Source: Euzebyaceae bacterium
GTDB lineage: Bacteria > Actinomycetota > Nitriliruptoria > Euzebyales > Egibacteraceae
Assembly (NCBI GenBank): GCA_013696915.1
Contig: JACCXR010000523.1
Location: forward strand, 1 to 8,173
DNA: 8,173 bases
Reading direction: 5' to 3'
Below, one piece after another: positions 1-5,911 of the stretch; the first letter of the stretch is position 1, and each line of letters opens with the position of its first letter. Below the pieces are notes generated by a model. The model made no database searches, was not told where the DNA came from, and saw only the letters and a program-made list of their open reading frames with translations. The position numbers and the translations under genes were made by a program.

Positions 1-2
1 CG

Positions 3-383
3 TCGCCGACGATCTCGCTGCGGTGGACCACGTCGGTGGCGCGCCGCCTCGAGGAGAACCAGCAGCGCATCCTCGCCATGCTCACGATGGACCTCACGGG
101 GCAGGTCGCGACGCTCCTGCTCGACGAACGCGAGGCCTCCGGCGACGGCCCACCCGTCGTCCGGCTGTCGCACGCCGTGATCGCGCAGCTGCTCGGCGCC
201 CGCCGGCCGTCCGTCAGCCGCGTGATGCGCGATCTGCGACGGCGCAACCTGGTCCGCGGGGGCTACGCGGAGATCCGCCTGCTCGACCTCCCGCGCCTCG
301 CGGCCCTGGTCGGCCGGGACGGCATCACACCGCCATGCGGTCAGGGAGCCGAGACCCGCGCCGCTCCCACCCTCGCCTCGTAG
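3..383 (+). CDS. Crp/Fnr-family transcriptional regulator, C-terminal part (5' end outside window)
   Basis: The reading frame is open to the left edge, so only about 126 C-terminal residues are seen and the cyclic-nucleotide-binding domain is missing from the window. The visible part begins with a long helix (LRWTTSVARRLEENQQRIL), which matches the dimerisation helix linking the two Crp domains. A segment ending QVATLLLDER follows. Next is a winged helix-turn-helix, VRLSHAVIAQLLGARRPSVS then RVMRDLRRRNLVRGG, with a short wing and the closing AEIRLLDLPRLAALV. This layout is characteristic of the Crp HTH domain. A GTG at position 36 lies inside the long helix and is not a credible start. The tail after the domain (about 20 residues) is low-complexity. 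The ligand and target genes cannot be told. It is followed on the same strand by an MDMPI-like gene after a 133-base gap, and nothing ties it to the RuBisCO cluster 4 kb away. Confidence 0.82.
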   Translation, partial: SPTISLRWTTSVARRLEENQQRILAMLTMDLTGQVATLLLDEREASGDGPPVVRLSHAVIAQLLGARRPSVSRVMRDLRRRNLVRGGYAEIRLLDLPRLAALVGRDGITPPCGQGAETRAAPTLAS

Positions 384-413
384 CCGACGGCGCGGGAGAC
401 GGCGGACCGGTCG

Positions 414-432
414 CTTCCCGCCGGCAGGGAGG
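414..432 (+). terminator. weak hairpin after the Crp-like gene
   Basis: CTTCCC (414-419) and GGGAGG (427-432) can form a six-pair stem, one pair being G-T, around a seven-base loop. It begins 31 bases after the stop codon. There is no T-run, so a terminator role is only plausible. Hairpins of this size are common by chance at this GC content. Confidence 0.22.
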
Positions 433-445
433 TCACGCCCTTCTG

Positions 446-451
446 TACAGT
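446..451 (+). promoter_or_regulatory. candidate -10 box for the MDMPI-like gene
   Basis: TACAGT fits the actinobacterial TANNNT -10 pattern and lies inside the 8-base palindrome CTGTACAG (443-450). It is about 65 bases before the chosen ATG at 517. No recognisable -35 box stands at the right distance. This is a weak prediction from pattern alone. Confidence 0.25.
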
Positions 452-516
452 CGTCATCGGGGCGGCCAACGCCCTCGTCGGCGCCGGCATTGCCCGAGCC
501 GAGGATGGGGCCATTC

Positions 517-1221
517 ATGGACGACGCAGCCAAGGCGGTCGAAGACCTGTGGGACCGGGTCGTCGCCCTCGCCGAGCGGATCGGTCCGGCTGAGTGGTCG
601 CGCCCCACCCCGTGCCCCGACCTCGACGTCAAGGGCGTGGTCGCCCACGTGGCGACGACCCCCGGCCCCGGTGTGCGCGCGGGCGCCACGCCGGAGCGGT
701 TGGTCGCGGAGCTGCGCGCCGCCCGGGCGCGCGAGGCAGCCAGGGTCGCGGCGCTGACCGGCGCGGACACGACAGGGCGCGGCGACGGGGCGAGCACCGA
801 GCGCGTGCTCGGCGCGGCCTGCCTGGACCTTTGGGTGCACGCCCACGACCTCTCGGTCGCGCTCGGGGAGCCCGTCGACCTCGACGAGGATTCTCCCGCC
901 GTGGCGGAGGCCTGCCGCTACCTCCTGCGGTTCACCCCGCAGCTGTTCGCCGCGCGCTCCGGCGCGGACGACGGGGCCGCGTTGCAGATCGCGCTGCGGG
1001 GCCCCGTCGACCACGACGCCGCGCTCGAGGTCCGCGACGCGCGGGGGCGCTGGCGAAATGGCGCCGCGGGTGCCGCGCACGCGGTCAGCGCCACGCCGGC
1101 GGCGTTCATCCTGCTGCTGAGCGGCCGCGGCGAGCCGGAGCAGTGGCGCGGGCTCGGCGCGCTCGAGTGGTCCGGGGACGGCGGCGAGGCGTTCGTCCAC
1201 ACTGCGCGGCTGTTCGTCTGA
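517..1221 (+). CDS. MDMPI/DinB-like family protein (mycothiol-dependent maleylpyruvate isomerase-like fold)
   Basis: A 234-residue protein resembling the TIGR03083/MDMPI N-terminal family of actinobacteria, a DinB-like four-helix bundle that binds a metal ion. The first helix is followed by WSRPTPCPDLDVKGVVAHVA (residues 27-46), which corresponds to the family's 'TPCPGWDVRDLVAHLA' motif; H44 is the expected first metal ligand. The second ligand helix is LDLWVHAHDLSVALG (103-117) with H108 and D111. The position usually held by Glu four residues before this His is Asp (D104). The C-terminal half (about 140-234) resembles the second domain of these proteins and ends without a tail. I chose ATG 517 because GAGGATGGGG (501-510) stands six bases before it. 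TTG 490 and ATG 505 are possible in-frame alternatives with poorer spacing. Known members act with mycothiol, but many are uncharacterised, so no substrate is assigned. The gene is transcribed towards the ABC operon. Confidence 0.8.
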   Translation: MDDAAKAVEDLWDRVVALAERIGPAEWSRPTPCPDLDVKGVVAHVATTPGPGVRAGATPERLVAELRAARAREAARVAALTGADTTGRGDGASTERVLGAACLDLWVHAHDLSVALGEPVDLDEDSPAVAEACRYLLRFTPQLFAARSGADDGAALQIALRGPVDHDAALEVRDARGRWRNGAAGAAHAVSATPAAFILLLSGRGEPEQWRGLGALEWSGDGGEAFVHTARLFV

Positions 1222-1262
1222 CGGCCATCGCGCGGCTCGGACCGGCCTCGGCGATCCACGGG

Positions 1263-2057
1263 TCAGACGCCGACGTCCCGCTCGGTGAAGCGCCAGATGC
1301 CGGCCGCCAGCAGCGCGGCGGTCAACACGACCAGCCCCGCGACCCCCGACGCGCCCGGTCCCTCACCGAGGGCGTCCCCGCGGAACGCCCAGGTCCACGG
1401 CGACGCCGCAGCCAGCCAGCCGAGTCCGTTGGCCAGGCGCGCGAAGGTGCTGGCGAGGTAGGCGAGCAGCCCGACCACGGCGCCCGCGGCGACTGCGGTG
1501 CCGCGGTGGCCGGTGGCGGCACCCACCGCCAGCGCGACCGCGGCGAGTAGCCAGCCGAGCAGCCCCAGCCCCACCATCCCGCGAGCGACCTCGGCGGCCG
1601 TCACGTCGGCGCCGATGACCGCGATGCCGGTCCAGAGCACCGCGCAGGACACCGCCACGACCGCCGCGATCGTCGCGAGCACGGCCGCGGCCTTCTCGAG
1701 CGCGACGCGCCAGCGGGGGACGGGCTGGGCGAGCAGCAGATCCAGGTCGCCGCGCTCCTCCTCGCCTGCGACCGTGGCGGCGCCCTTGCCGACCGCCAGG
1801 ATGCCGACGAGGACCGGAAGCATGAACGCGAACAGCTGCGTGGAGAAGAAGCCGCGGGCGGTCGTCAGGTCGGCGCCGCCCACGAAGGCCCGCAGAGCCT
1901 CGGGCAGCTCCTCGGTGATCTGGGTGAGCGCCGGCGAGCGCTCCATGCTCGGCCAGAACGCGACGACGTAGGCGATGAGCAGGACGATGCCGAGCAGCCA
2001 GCCGATGACGGACCGGCGCTGGTCGCGGAGCGTCTTGGTGAACACGCTGCCGAGCAT
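1263..2057 (-). CDS. ABC-2 type transporter permease
   Basis: A 264-residue integral membrane protein with about six hydrophobic segments: near residues 17-37, 70-95, 120-145, 157-180, 185-205 and 237-257. It looks like the permease half of an actinobacterial ABC-2 exporter. After the second segment comes the cytoplasmic sequence VAGEEERGDLDLLLAQPVPR, a conserved feature of this family ('E..rGtle.LLa.Pv.R'). The start is taken as the ATG read on the minus strand from 2057, which shares one base with the ATPase stop (TGATG). GGGAGG lies seven bases upstream of it. A GTG three bases earlier (2060) would give a four-base overlap but worse ribosome-site spacing. The tight overlap with the ATPase gene implies translational coupling and a shared complex. 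The substrate is unknown; drugs, antibiotics or lipids are usual for relatives. Confidence 0.88.
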   Translation of the reverse strand: MLGSVFTKTLRDQRRSVIGWLLGIVLLIAYVVAFWPSMERSPALTQITEELPEALRAFVGGADLTTARGFFSTQLFAFMLPVLVGILAVGKGAATVAGEEERGDLDLLLAQPVPRWRVALEKAAAVLATIAAVVAVSCAVLWTGIAVIGADVTAAEVARGMVGLGLLGWLLAAVALAVGAATGHRGTAVAAGAVVGLLAYLASTFARLANGLGWLAAASPWTWAFRGDALGEGPGASGVAGLVVLTAALLAAGIWRFTERDVGV

Positions 2058-2950
2058 CACGACGCCTCCCGGTAGAAGGCGAGGAACACGTCCTCGAGTT
2101 CGGTGTCGCGGGGGGAGAGGTCGGCGAGCTCGAACCTCGCCGCCGCCTTCACGAGCGCATCGGGCGAGCCGGTCACGGTCGCGTCGACCAGGGCCCCGTC
2201 GACGGTCACGTCGCTGACGCCGTCGAGGCCGGCGAACGCCTCGGCCGGCACCGGCCCGGTGAAGCGCAGCACCAGGTGGCGGACCGCCTGCCTGGTCAGC
2301 GCGGCCACGGTGTCGACGGTGACGAGCTCGCCGGCGCGGATGATCCCGACGCGGTCCGCGGCGTCCTCGACCTCGGTGAGCACGTGGGAGGACAGGAACA
2401 CGCAGGCGCCGCCGGCCGCGACCTCGCGCACGAGGTCGAGGAAGGCCCGCTGCACGAGCGGGTCGAGTCCGCTGGTCGGCTCGTCGAGGATCACCAGGTC
2501 GGGGCGGTGCATGAAGGCCTGCACGATCCCGGCCTTCTTCCTGTTGCCGGTGGAGAGCGTCCGCAGCCGGCGGGAGGGGTCGAGGCCGATCCGGTCGACG
2601 AGCCCGTCGCGCCATGCCGTGTCGACGCCACCGCGCAGGTGGCCGTAGTAGTCGAGCAGCTCGCCGGCCGTGAGCCGCGGGTCGAGCGCCAGCTCCGAGG
2701 GCAGGTAGCCGGTGCGACGCCGGATGGCGACGGCGTCCCGGCGGCTGTCCATCCCGAGCAGTTCGGCCCGGCCGGCGGTCGGCCGGATGAGGTCGAGCAG
2801 CAGGCGGATGGTCGTCGTCTTGCCCGCACCGTTCGGGCCGAGGAAGCCGAACACCTCCCCGGACTCCACCCGCAGCGTCAGGTCGGTCAGGGCCCGCACC
2901 GCGCCGTAGCGCTTGGACAGCCGGTCGATATTGACGGCGGCGTCGGTCAC
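2057..2950 (-). CDS. ABC transporter ATP-binding protein (exporter type)
   Basis: A 297-residue ATPase that would power the permease encoded next. Walker A is GPNGAGKT (residues 38-45). The Q-loop region reads GYLPSE (81-86), with the usual Gln replaced, as in many drug-exporter ATPases. The signature is LSTGNRKKAGIVQ (132-144), the LSTGN form typical of this subfamily rather than LSGGQ. Walker B with its catalytic Glu is LVILDEPTSGLDP (152-164, E157), and the switch His is H189 in FLSSHVLTEVEDAADR. Residues 225-297 form the C-terminal accessory region common in DrrA/CcmA-like proteins, ending in LEDVFLAFYRE. The GTG start at 2950 forms a GTGA overlap with the upstream regulator's stop, and GGGAGGAG lies five bases before it. 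A longer in-frame reading through the regulator region is rejected for this reason. The order regulator, ATPase, permease suggests one self-regulated export operon. Confidence 0.93.
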   Translation of the reverse strand: MTDAAVNIDRLSKRYGAVRALTDLTLRVESGEVFGFLGPNGAGKTTTIRLLLDLIRPTAGRAELLGMDSRRDAVAIRRRTGYLPSELALDPRLTAGELLDYYGHLRGGVDTAWRDGLVDRIGLDPSRRLRTLSTGNRKKAGIVQAFMHRPDLVILDEPTSGLDPLVQRAFLDLVREVAAGGACVFLSSHVLTEVEDAADRVGIIRAGELVTVDTVAALTRQAVRHLVLRFTGPVPAEAFAGLDGVSDVTVDGALVDATVTGSPDALVKAAARFELADLSPRDTELEDVFLAFYREAS

Positions 2951-3420
2951 TGCTGCTCCTCCCACTCGGCCAGCATCTGGCCGTACCGCTGCTCCCACCA
3001 GGTCGCCCAGTCGCGGAACTCCTCCACGCGGCCCCGCCGTGGCTCGGGCTCGCCGGCGAGCGCACCGCGGGCCTGCTCTGCCAGAGCGACGAGGGTGGAC
3101 AGCTCCCCGGCGCGCACCCGTGCCGTCGCGTCCCAGCCGCCGGGGGTCATCCGGTACCGCAGCCGCCGGTCCCCGGGCGCCCCGACCCGCTCGGCCAGCC
3201 CGGCGGCCTCGAGCTGCCGGGTGGCGGTCGACACGCTGCCCCTGCTGACGCCGAGCGCCTCCGCCAGGTCGGCGGCGGTCTGCTCGGGGGGGTCGCACAC
3301 CATCAGCCAGCCGAGCATGCGCCCCATCGTCCGGTTGGCCCCGTAGCGCTGCCACAGCAGTCCGAGTTGCTCGACGAATGCGCTCAGCGCCGCATCGTCC
3401 GCCACCGCACCTCCGTTCAC
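2947..3420 (-). CDS. GbsR/MarR-type winged-helix transcriptional regulator
   Basis: A 157-residue protein with the layout of GbsR-like MarR regulators. The N-terminal helix contains VEQLGLLWQRYGANRTMGRM (16-35), followed by LGWLMVCDPPEQTAADLAEA (36-55), matching the family's conserved 'GR..G.L...P'. The winged helix covers about 48-95: LAEALGVSRGSVSTATRQLE, then GLAERVGAPGDRRLRYRMTP. The C-terminal helices carry several Trp residues (W139-W153) and are acidic at the end. It is first in a minus-strand operon with an ABC exporter and probably represses it in response to an exported or related compound; that role is inference from context. The GTG at 3420 has only GGAG four bases before it. A second GTG at 3405 has GGAGGT three bases before it, giving 152 residues, so the exact start is uncertain. 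Confidence 0.88.
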   Translation of the reverse strand: MNGGAVADDAALSAFVEQLGLLWQRYGANRTMGRMLGWLMVCDPPEQTAADLAEALGVSRGSVSTATRQLEAAGLAERVGAPGDRRLRYRMTPGGWDATARVRAGELSTLVALAEQARGALAGEPEPRRGRVEEFRDWATWWEQRYGQMLAEWEEQQ

Positions 3421-3432
3421 AGGGCTCCGTGA

Positions 3433-3470
3433 GGACGTTCAGGACATTCTAAACCATCGGACACCGGTGT
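3433..3470 (-). promoter_or_regulatory. candidate promoter and operator of the regulator-ABC operon
   Basis: Read on the minus strand, TAGAAT (plus positions 3446-3451) matches five of six bases of the -10 consensus and would start transcription about 20 bases before the GTG at 3420. No clear -35 box is present. Upstream of the -10, in the spacer/-35 zone, is the perfect 10-base palindrome ACACCGGTGT (3461-3470). Overlapping and following the -10 is the direct repeat GGACGTTC/GGACATTC (3433-3440 and 3442-3449), with a 9-base period. These are plausible sites for autorepression by the GbsR/MarR-type protein, by position only. Confidence 0.4.
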
Positions 3471-3487
3471 TGGTGCCGCCGACCCAC

Positions 3488-3541
3488 GGCAACCGCACGA
3501 GGGTTGCCCGCAGTCGGTGACCGTTATCGCAACCGTGTTGC
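3488..3541. promoter_or_regulatory. two GCAAC/GTTGC dyads upstream of the cation efflux gene
   Basis: GGCAACC (3488-3494) and GGTTGCC (3502-3508) form a perfect seven-base inverted repeat with a seven-base centre. GCAAC (3529-3533) and GTTGC (3537-3541) form a second one with a three-base centre. Their midpoints are about 37 bases apart, and both lie within 90 bases of the efflux gene start. They share the half-site GCAACC/GGTTGC. A metal-responsive operator (ArsR, MerR or Zur-like) would fit the context, but the sequence does not match a motif I can name. Confidence 0.35.
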
Positions 3542-3573
3542 CAACGTGGCTGCGGCGGGCGTAACTGGGGTCC

Positions 3574-4485
3574 ATGGAGGCCCACTCGCACGATCACGGC
3601 GGGGTGGTCAGCGCGGCGGGCCGCCACCGCGGCCGCCTCGCCGTGGCGTTCGCGCTGATCGCCGGGTTCTGCGTGGTCGAGGCGGCCACGGCCGTGCTCA
3701 CCGGCTCACTGGCGCTGCTGTCCGACGCCGGACACATGCTCGCCGACGCGGTCGGGCTGGGCGTCGCGCTCGCGGCGGTGACGGCGGCGAACCGTCCCCG
3801 CCGGCGACCGTCGCAAACGTTCGGCCTGTACCGGCTGGAGATCCTCGCCGCGCTGGGCAACGCCGCGCTGCTGCTGGGCCTCGTGGCGTATGTCGCGGTC
3901 GAGACGGTCCGGCGGCTGTTCGACCCGCCGGAGGTGCTGGCGGTGCCGATGCTGGTGGTCGCGACCCTGGGGCTGGTGGTCAACCTCGTCGGGCTGGTCC
4001 TGCTCCGCGGCGGCGCCAAGGACTCCATCACGATGGAGGGCGCCGCGCTGGAGCTGTTCGCGGACACGCTCGGGTCGGTCGGGGCGGTCGCGGCGGCGGT
4101 GGTGGTGCTCACGACCGGCTGGCTGTACGCCGACGCGCTCGTCGCCGGTGTGATCGCGGTGATGATCGTGCCGCGGGCGCTGCGTCTGGGGCGGCGGGCG
4201 CTGAGCGTGCTCGTGCAGAACGCGCCGCCGCATCTGCAGCCCGACGCCATCCAGGCCGACCTCGCGGCCCTCGACGCGGTCGTCGACGTCCACGACCTGC
4301 ACGTGTGGACGCTGACCTCCGGGATGGACGTCGCCTCCGCGCACCTGATGGTCCTCGCGGGCGCCGACCCGCACCCGGTGCTCGACGCCGCGAGCGCGCT
4401 CCTTCGCGACCGCTACGGCGTCGACCACGCCACCCTGCAGGTCGAGCCGGAGGACCACACCGGTTGCGCCGAGGTCCGCTGGTAG
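3574..4485 (+). CDS. cation diffusion facilitator (CDF) family metal efflux transporter, CzcD/ZitB-like
   Basis: A 303-residue inner-membrane protein that would export divalent metal (Zn, Cd or Co in relatives) in exchange for protons. A short His-containing N-terminus (H4, H6, H8) precedes six membrane segments at about 22-43, 45-70, 88-110, 123-144, 157-180 and 183-200. Segment 2 holds LLSDAGHMLAD, with H54 and D58 as metal-site ligands. Segment 5 reads ALELFADTLGSVGA, with E160 and D164, so the His found in ZitB and ZnT proteins is Glu here. The cytoplasmic domain (about 205-303) has VHDLHVWTLTSG, HLMVLAG and DHATLQVEPE, with H240, H243, H257 and H285 as likely extra metal ligands. The loop between segments 4 and 5 is short and lacks a His-rich stretch. 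ATG 3574 has only TGGGG before it, so a leaderless or weakly translated message is possible. The gene diverges from the ABC operon. Confidence 0.93.
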   Translation: MEAHSHDHGGVVSAAGRHRGRLAVAFALIAGFCVVEAATAVLTGSLALLSDAGHMLADAVGLGVALAAVTAANRPRRRPSQTFGLYRLEILAALGNAALLLGLVAYVAVETVRRLFDPPEVLAVPMLVVATLGLVVNLVGLVLLRGGAKDSITMEGAALELFADTLGSVGAVAAAVVVLTTGWLYADALVAGVIAVMIVPRALRLGRRALSVLVQNAPPHLQPDAIQADLAALDAVVDVHDLHVWTLTSGMDVASAHLMVLAGADPHPVLDAASALLRDRYGVDHATLQVEPEDHTGCAEVRW

Positions 4486-4505
4486 CACCCGCCGGCGGCC
4501 GGGTG
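4486..4505 (+). terminator. GC hairpin directly after the CDF gene
   Basis: CACCCG (4486-4491) and CGGGTG (4500-4505) form a perfect six-pair stem around an eight-base GC-rich loop, starting immediately after the TAG stop. No T-run follows. GC-rich hairpins without T-runs can terminate in actinobacteria, but this one is short. Confidence 0.35.
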
Positions 4506-4718
4506 TGACGCCGGCTCTGGGCCTAGTTGCCGCAGGCGCCGCGCGGTGGTGTAGACGCGGGGGCCGGAGCGCGCGGCGGGGCGCACCAGCATCCCGGCAT
4601 CGTACGGACAACGGCGCCGAACGGTGGCGCTCGGGCGCGGCGCGTGAGTGCCGGTCCACGCGACCGTTCCCCCGCAGGGGTGACGCGCCGCTGCCGGCAA
4701 GAGGTGCAGGGTCGCGGT
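4506..4718 (+). promoter_or_regulatory. leader region upstream of the Calvin-cycle GAPDH gene
   Basis: About 210 bases without a gene precede GAPDH, so the promoter of the gap-cbb cluster probably lies here. No strong promoter is visible. The best pair is TTGCCG (4527-4532) and TGTAGA (4550-4555) with a 17-base spacer, which is weak at the -10. A perfect dyad CGCGTG-N10-CACGCG occupies 4641-4662, and a small hairpin CCCC-CGCA-GGGG lies at 4669-4680. Either could be an operator or leader structure, but at this GC content such dyads arise easily. I see no clear LysR-type (CbbR) site. Confidence 0.25.
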
Positions 4719-5783
4719 ATGGAGCCACCGGTGCGGGTCGCGATCAACGGCTTCGGCCGCATCGGCCGGCAGGTCGTGCGGCAGGTGGCCGGCCGCGCCG
4801 ACGTGGAGATCGTCGCGGTCAACAACACGCGCGGCTCGCCATCGACGGCCGCGCAGCTGTTCAAGTACGACTCGATCTACGGCCGCTACCCCGGCGACGT
4901 CGCGCACGACGAGCACCACCTCGTGGTGGACGGCCAACCCATCCGCGTGCTCCGCCAGCCCGAGCCGCTGCTGTGCCCCTGGCATGCGCTCGGGGTCGAA
5001 GTGGTCGTGGAGGCCACCGGCCGGTTCACGCAGCGCGCCGCGTGCAGCGACCACCTCAAGGCCGGGGCCCGCAAGGTGGTGGTCACCGCCCCGGCACGCG
5101 ACGCCGACCTCACCGTCGTGGTCGGCGTCAACGACGACCGCTACAACGTCGAGACGATGCAGATCGTGTCGGCCGCGTCGTGCACGACGAACTGCCTGGC
5201 ACCCATGGTCAAGGTGCTCCACGAGCAGTTCGGCGTCGTCGGCGGGCTGGTCACCACCATCCACGCGTTCACCCGCGACCAGGAGATCCACGACACGATC
5301 CACGAGGACCCTCGCCGCGGGCGGGCGGCCAGCCTGAACATGACCCCGACCCGGACCGGCGCGGCCAAGGCGATCGACGTGGTGCTGCCCGAGCTCGCCG
5401 GCAGGCTCGTCGGCATCGCGGTCCGGGTCCCGGTCCCCGACGTGTCGCTGACGGACCTGTCGGTCATCCTCGACCGGGCCACCACCGTCGAGGACATCAA
5501 CGACGCCTTCGTCGCCGCTGCGGCCGGTGATCACTGGCACGGCGTCCTGGCTGCCAGCGACGAGCCGCTCGTCAGCACCGACTACGTCGGCGACCACCAC
5601 TCGTGCACCGTCGACCTCCCCTCGACCCGCGGCGGCCCGCAGCACCAGTTCAAGGTCCTCGGGTGGTACGACAACGAGGCGGGCTACGCCGCCCGCGTGG
5701 TCGACCTTGTCGGCATCGTGGCGGGAAGGCGGCCTGCGACCCGGGCGCCGGCGCTGCCCACGCCGGCCGTCGCCGCGGTGTGA
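4719..5783 (+). CDS. gap: glyceraldehyde-3-phosphate dehydrogenase, probably NADPH-using Calvin-cycle type
   Basis: A 354-residue phosphorylating GAPDH, which in the Calvin cycle reduces 1,3-bisphosphoglycerate. The Rossmann motif is INGFGRIGRQVV (9-20). The catalytic Cys155 lies in SAASCTTNCLAP and the partner His182 in TTIHAFTRDQ. PTRTGAAKA (210-218) and WYDNEAGYA (316-324) are further family signatures. At the cofactor ribose the usual 'VNDL' is VNNT (34-37), so the NAD-selecting Asp32 is Asn36 and Leu33 is Thr37. The usual 'LP' pair before HKDLRRAR is T193-I194. Loss of these residues is known from NADP-dependent GapA and GapB. A short Pro/Ala-rich C-terminal tail (337-354) lacks the Cys pair of plant GapB. 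ATG 4719 follows AGGG by seven bases. Its place just before cbbL supports a Calvin-cycle role. NADPH preference is inferred. Confidence 0.93.
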   Translation: MEPPVRVAINGFGRIGRQVVRQVAGRADVEIVAVNNTRGSPSTAAQLFKYDSIYGRYPGDVAHDEHHLVVDGQPIRVLRQPEPLLCPWHALGVEVVVEATGRFTQRAACSDHLKAGARKVVVTAPARDADLTVVVGVNDDRYNVETMQIVSAASCTTNCLAPMVKVLHEQFGVVGGLVTTIHAFTRDQEIHDTIHEDPRRGRAASLNMTPTRTGAAKAIDVVLPELAGRLVGIAVRVPVPDVSLTDLSVILDRATTVEDINDAFVAAAAGDHWHGVLAASDEPLVSTDYVGDHHSCTVDLPSTRGGPQHQFKVLGWYDNEAGYAARVVDLVGIVAGRRPATRAPALPTPAVAAV

Positions 5784-5796
5784 ACGCGCGCTGGGA

Positions 5797-5824
5797 CCAC
5801 TGTGAACCATCCGGTTCACGGTGG
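5797..5824. promoter_or_regulatory. long dyad between GAPDH and cbbL (operator or terminator/attenuator)
   Basis: Two 12-base arms (5797-5808 and 5813-5824) are complementary at 11 of 12 positions around the four-base centre ATCC. The perfect core is GTGAACC-ATCC-GGTTCAC. The half-site TGTGAAC also occurs at 5779-5785, across the GAPDH stop codon, exactly 22 bases before the copy at 5801. As RNA this is a stable hairpin 13 bases after the GAPDH stop, without a T-run. As DNA it could be a repressor or activator site ahead of cbbL. The sequence alone does not decide. Confidence 0.5.
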
Positions 5825-5845
5825 GCGGCGCTCCTGGCCTAGACA
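5815..5845 (+). promoter_or_regulatory. cbbLp: candidate promoter of cbbL
   Basis: TTCACG (5815-5820) and TAGACA (5840-5845) are separated by 19 bases, and would give a leader of about 60 bases before the cbbL ATG. The -35 element falls inside the right arm of the dyad, which would suit repression or activation there. Both boxes are poor matches, so this is a weak call. Confidence 0.28.
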
Positions 5846-5911
5846 CTTCGTGCGTCGTGGGTGATGCTCGGGACCCGTGCCGCTACCGCACGACCGACAG
5901 GAGCGGAGCCG

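Noticed and set aside
1222..1262. Possible bidirectional terminator between the convergent genes
   Set aside because: Only a five-base complementarity (ATCGC/GCGAT) around a long loop is seen, without T-runs. That is too weak to annotate.
594..1550. A 318-codon plus-strand frame across the MDMPI-like gene and permease end
   Set aside because: It is Arg-rich shadow composition that runs through a convergent gene boundary. The MDMPI frame carries the family motifs.
2061..3065. A 600-residue minus-strand reading frame covering 1263-3065
   Set aside because: Only its C-terminal 264 residues are the permease. The rest is an Arg/Pro-rich out-of-frame reading of the ATPase and regulator genes, which have clear motifs in other frames.
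2951..3355. An N-terminal extension of the ATPase up to 3355
   Set aside because: It is an out-of-frame reading of the GbsR/MarR-type regulator. The GTG at 2950 has an excellent ribosome site and a four-base overlap with the regulator stop.
3504..4508. A 334-codon plus-strand frame across the CDF gene
   Set aside because: It is a Gly/Arg/Ala-rich shadow in another frame of the CDF gene, with no motif.
4486..4718. CbbR (LysR-type) binding site or riboswitch upstream of GAPDH
   Set aside because: No T-N11-A dyad pair or known riboswitch core could be recognised. Only short GC dyads expected by chance are present.
5861..5911. Upstream ATG for cbbL adding 17 residues
   Set aside because: The added residues do not resemble RuBisCO N-termini, there is no good ribosome site before 5861, and AGGAG sits properly before 5912.
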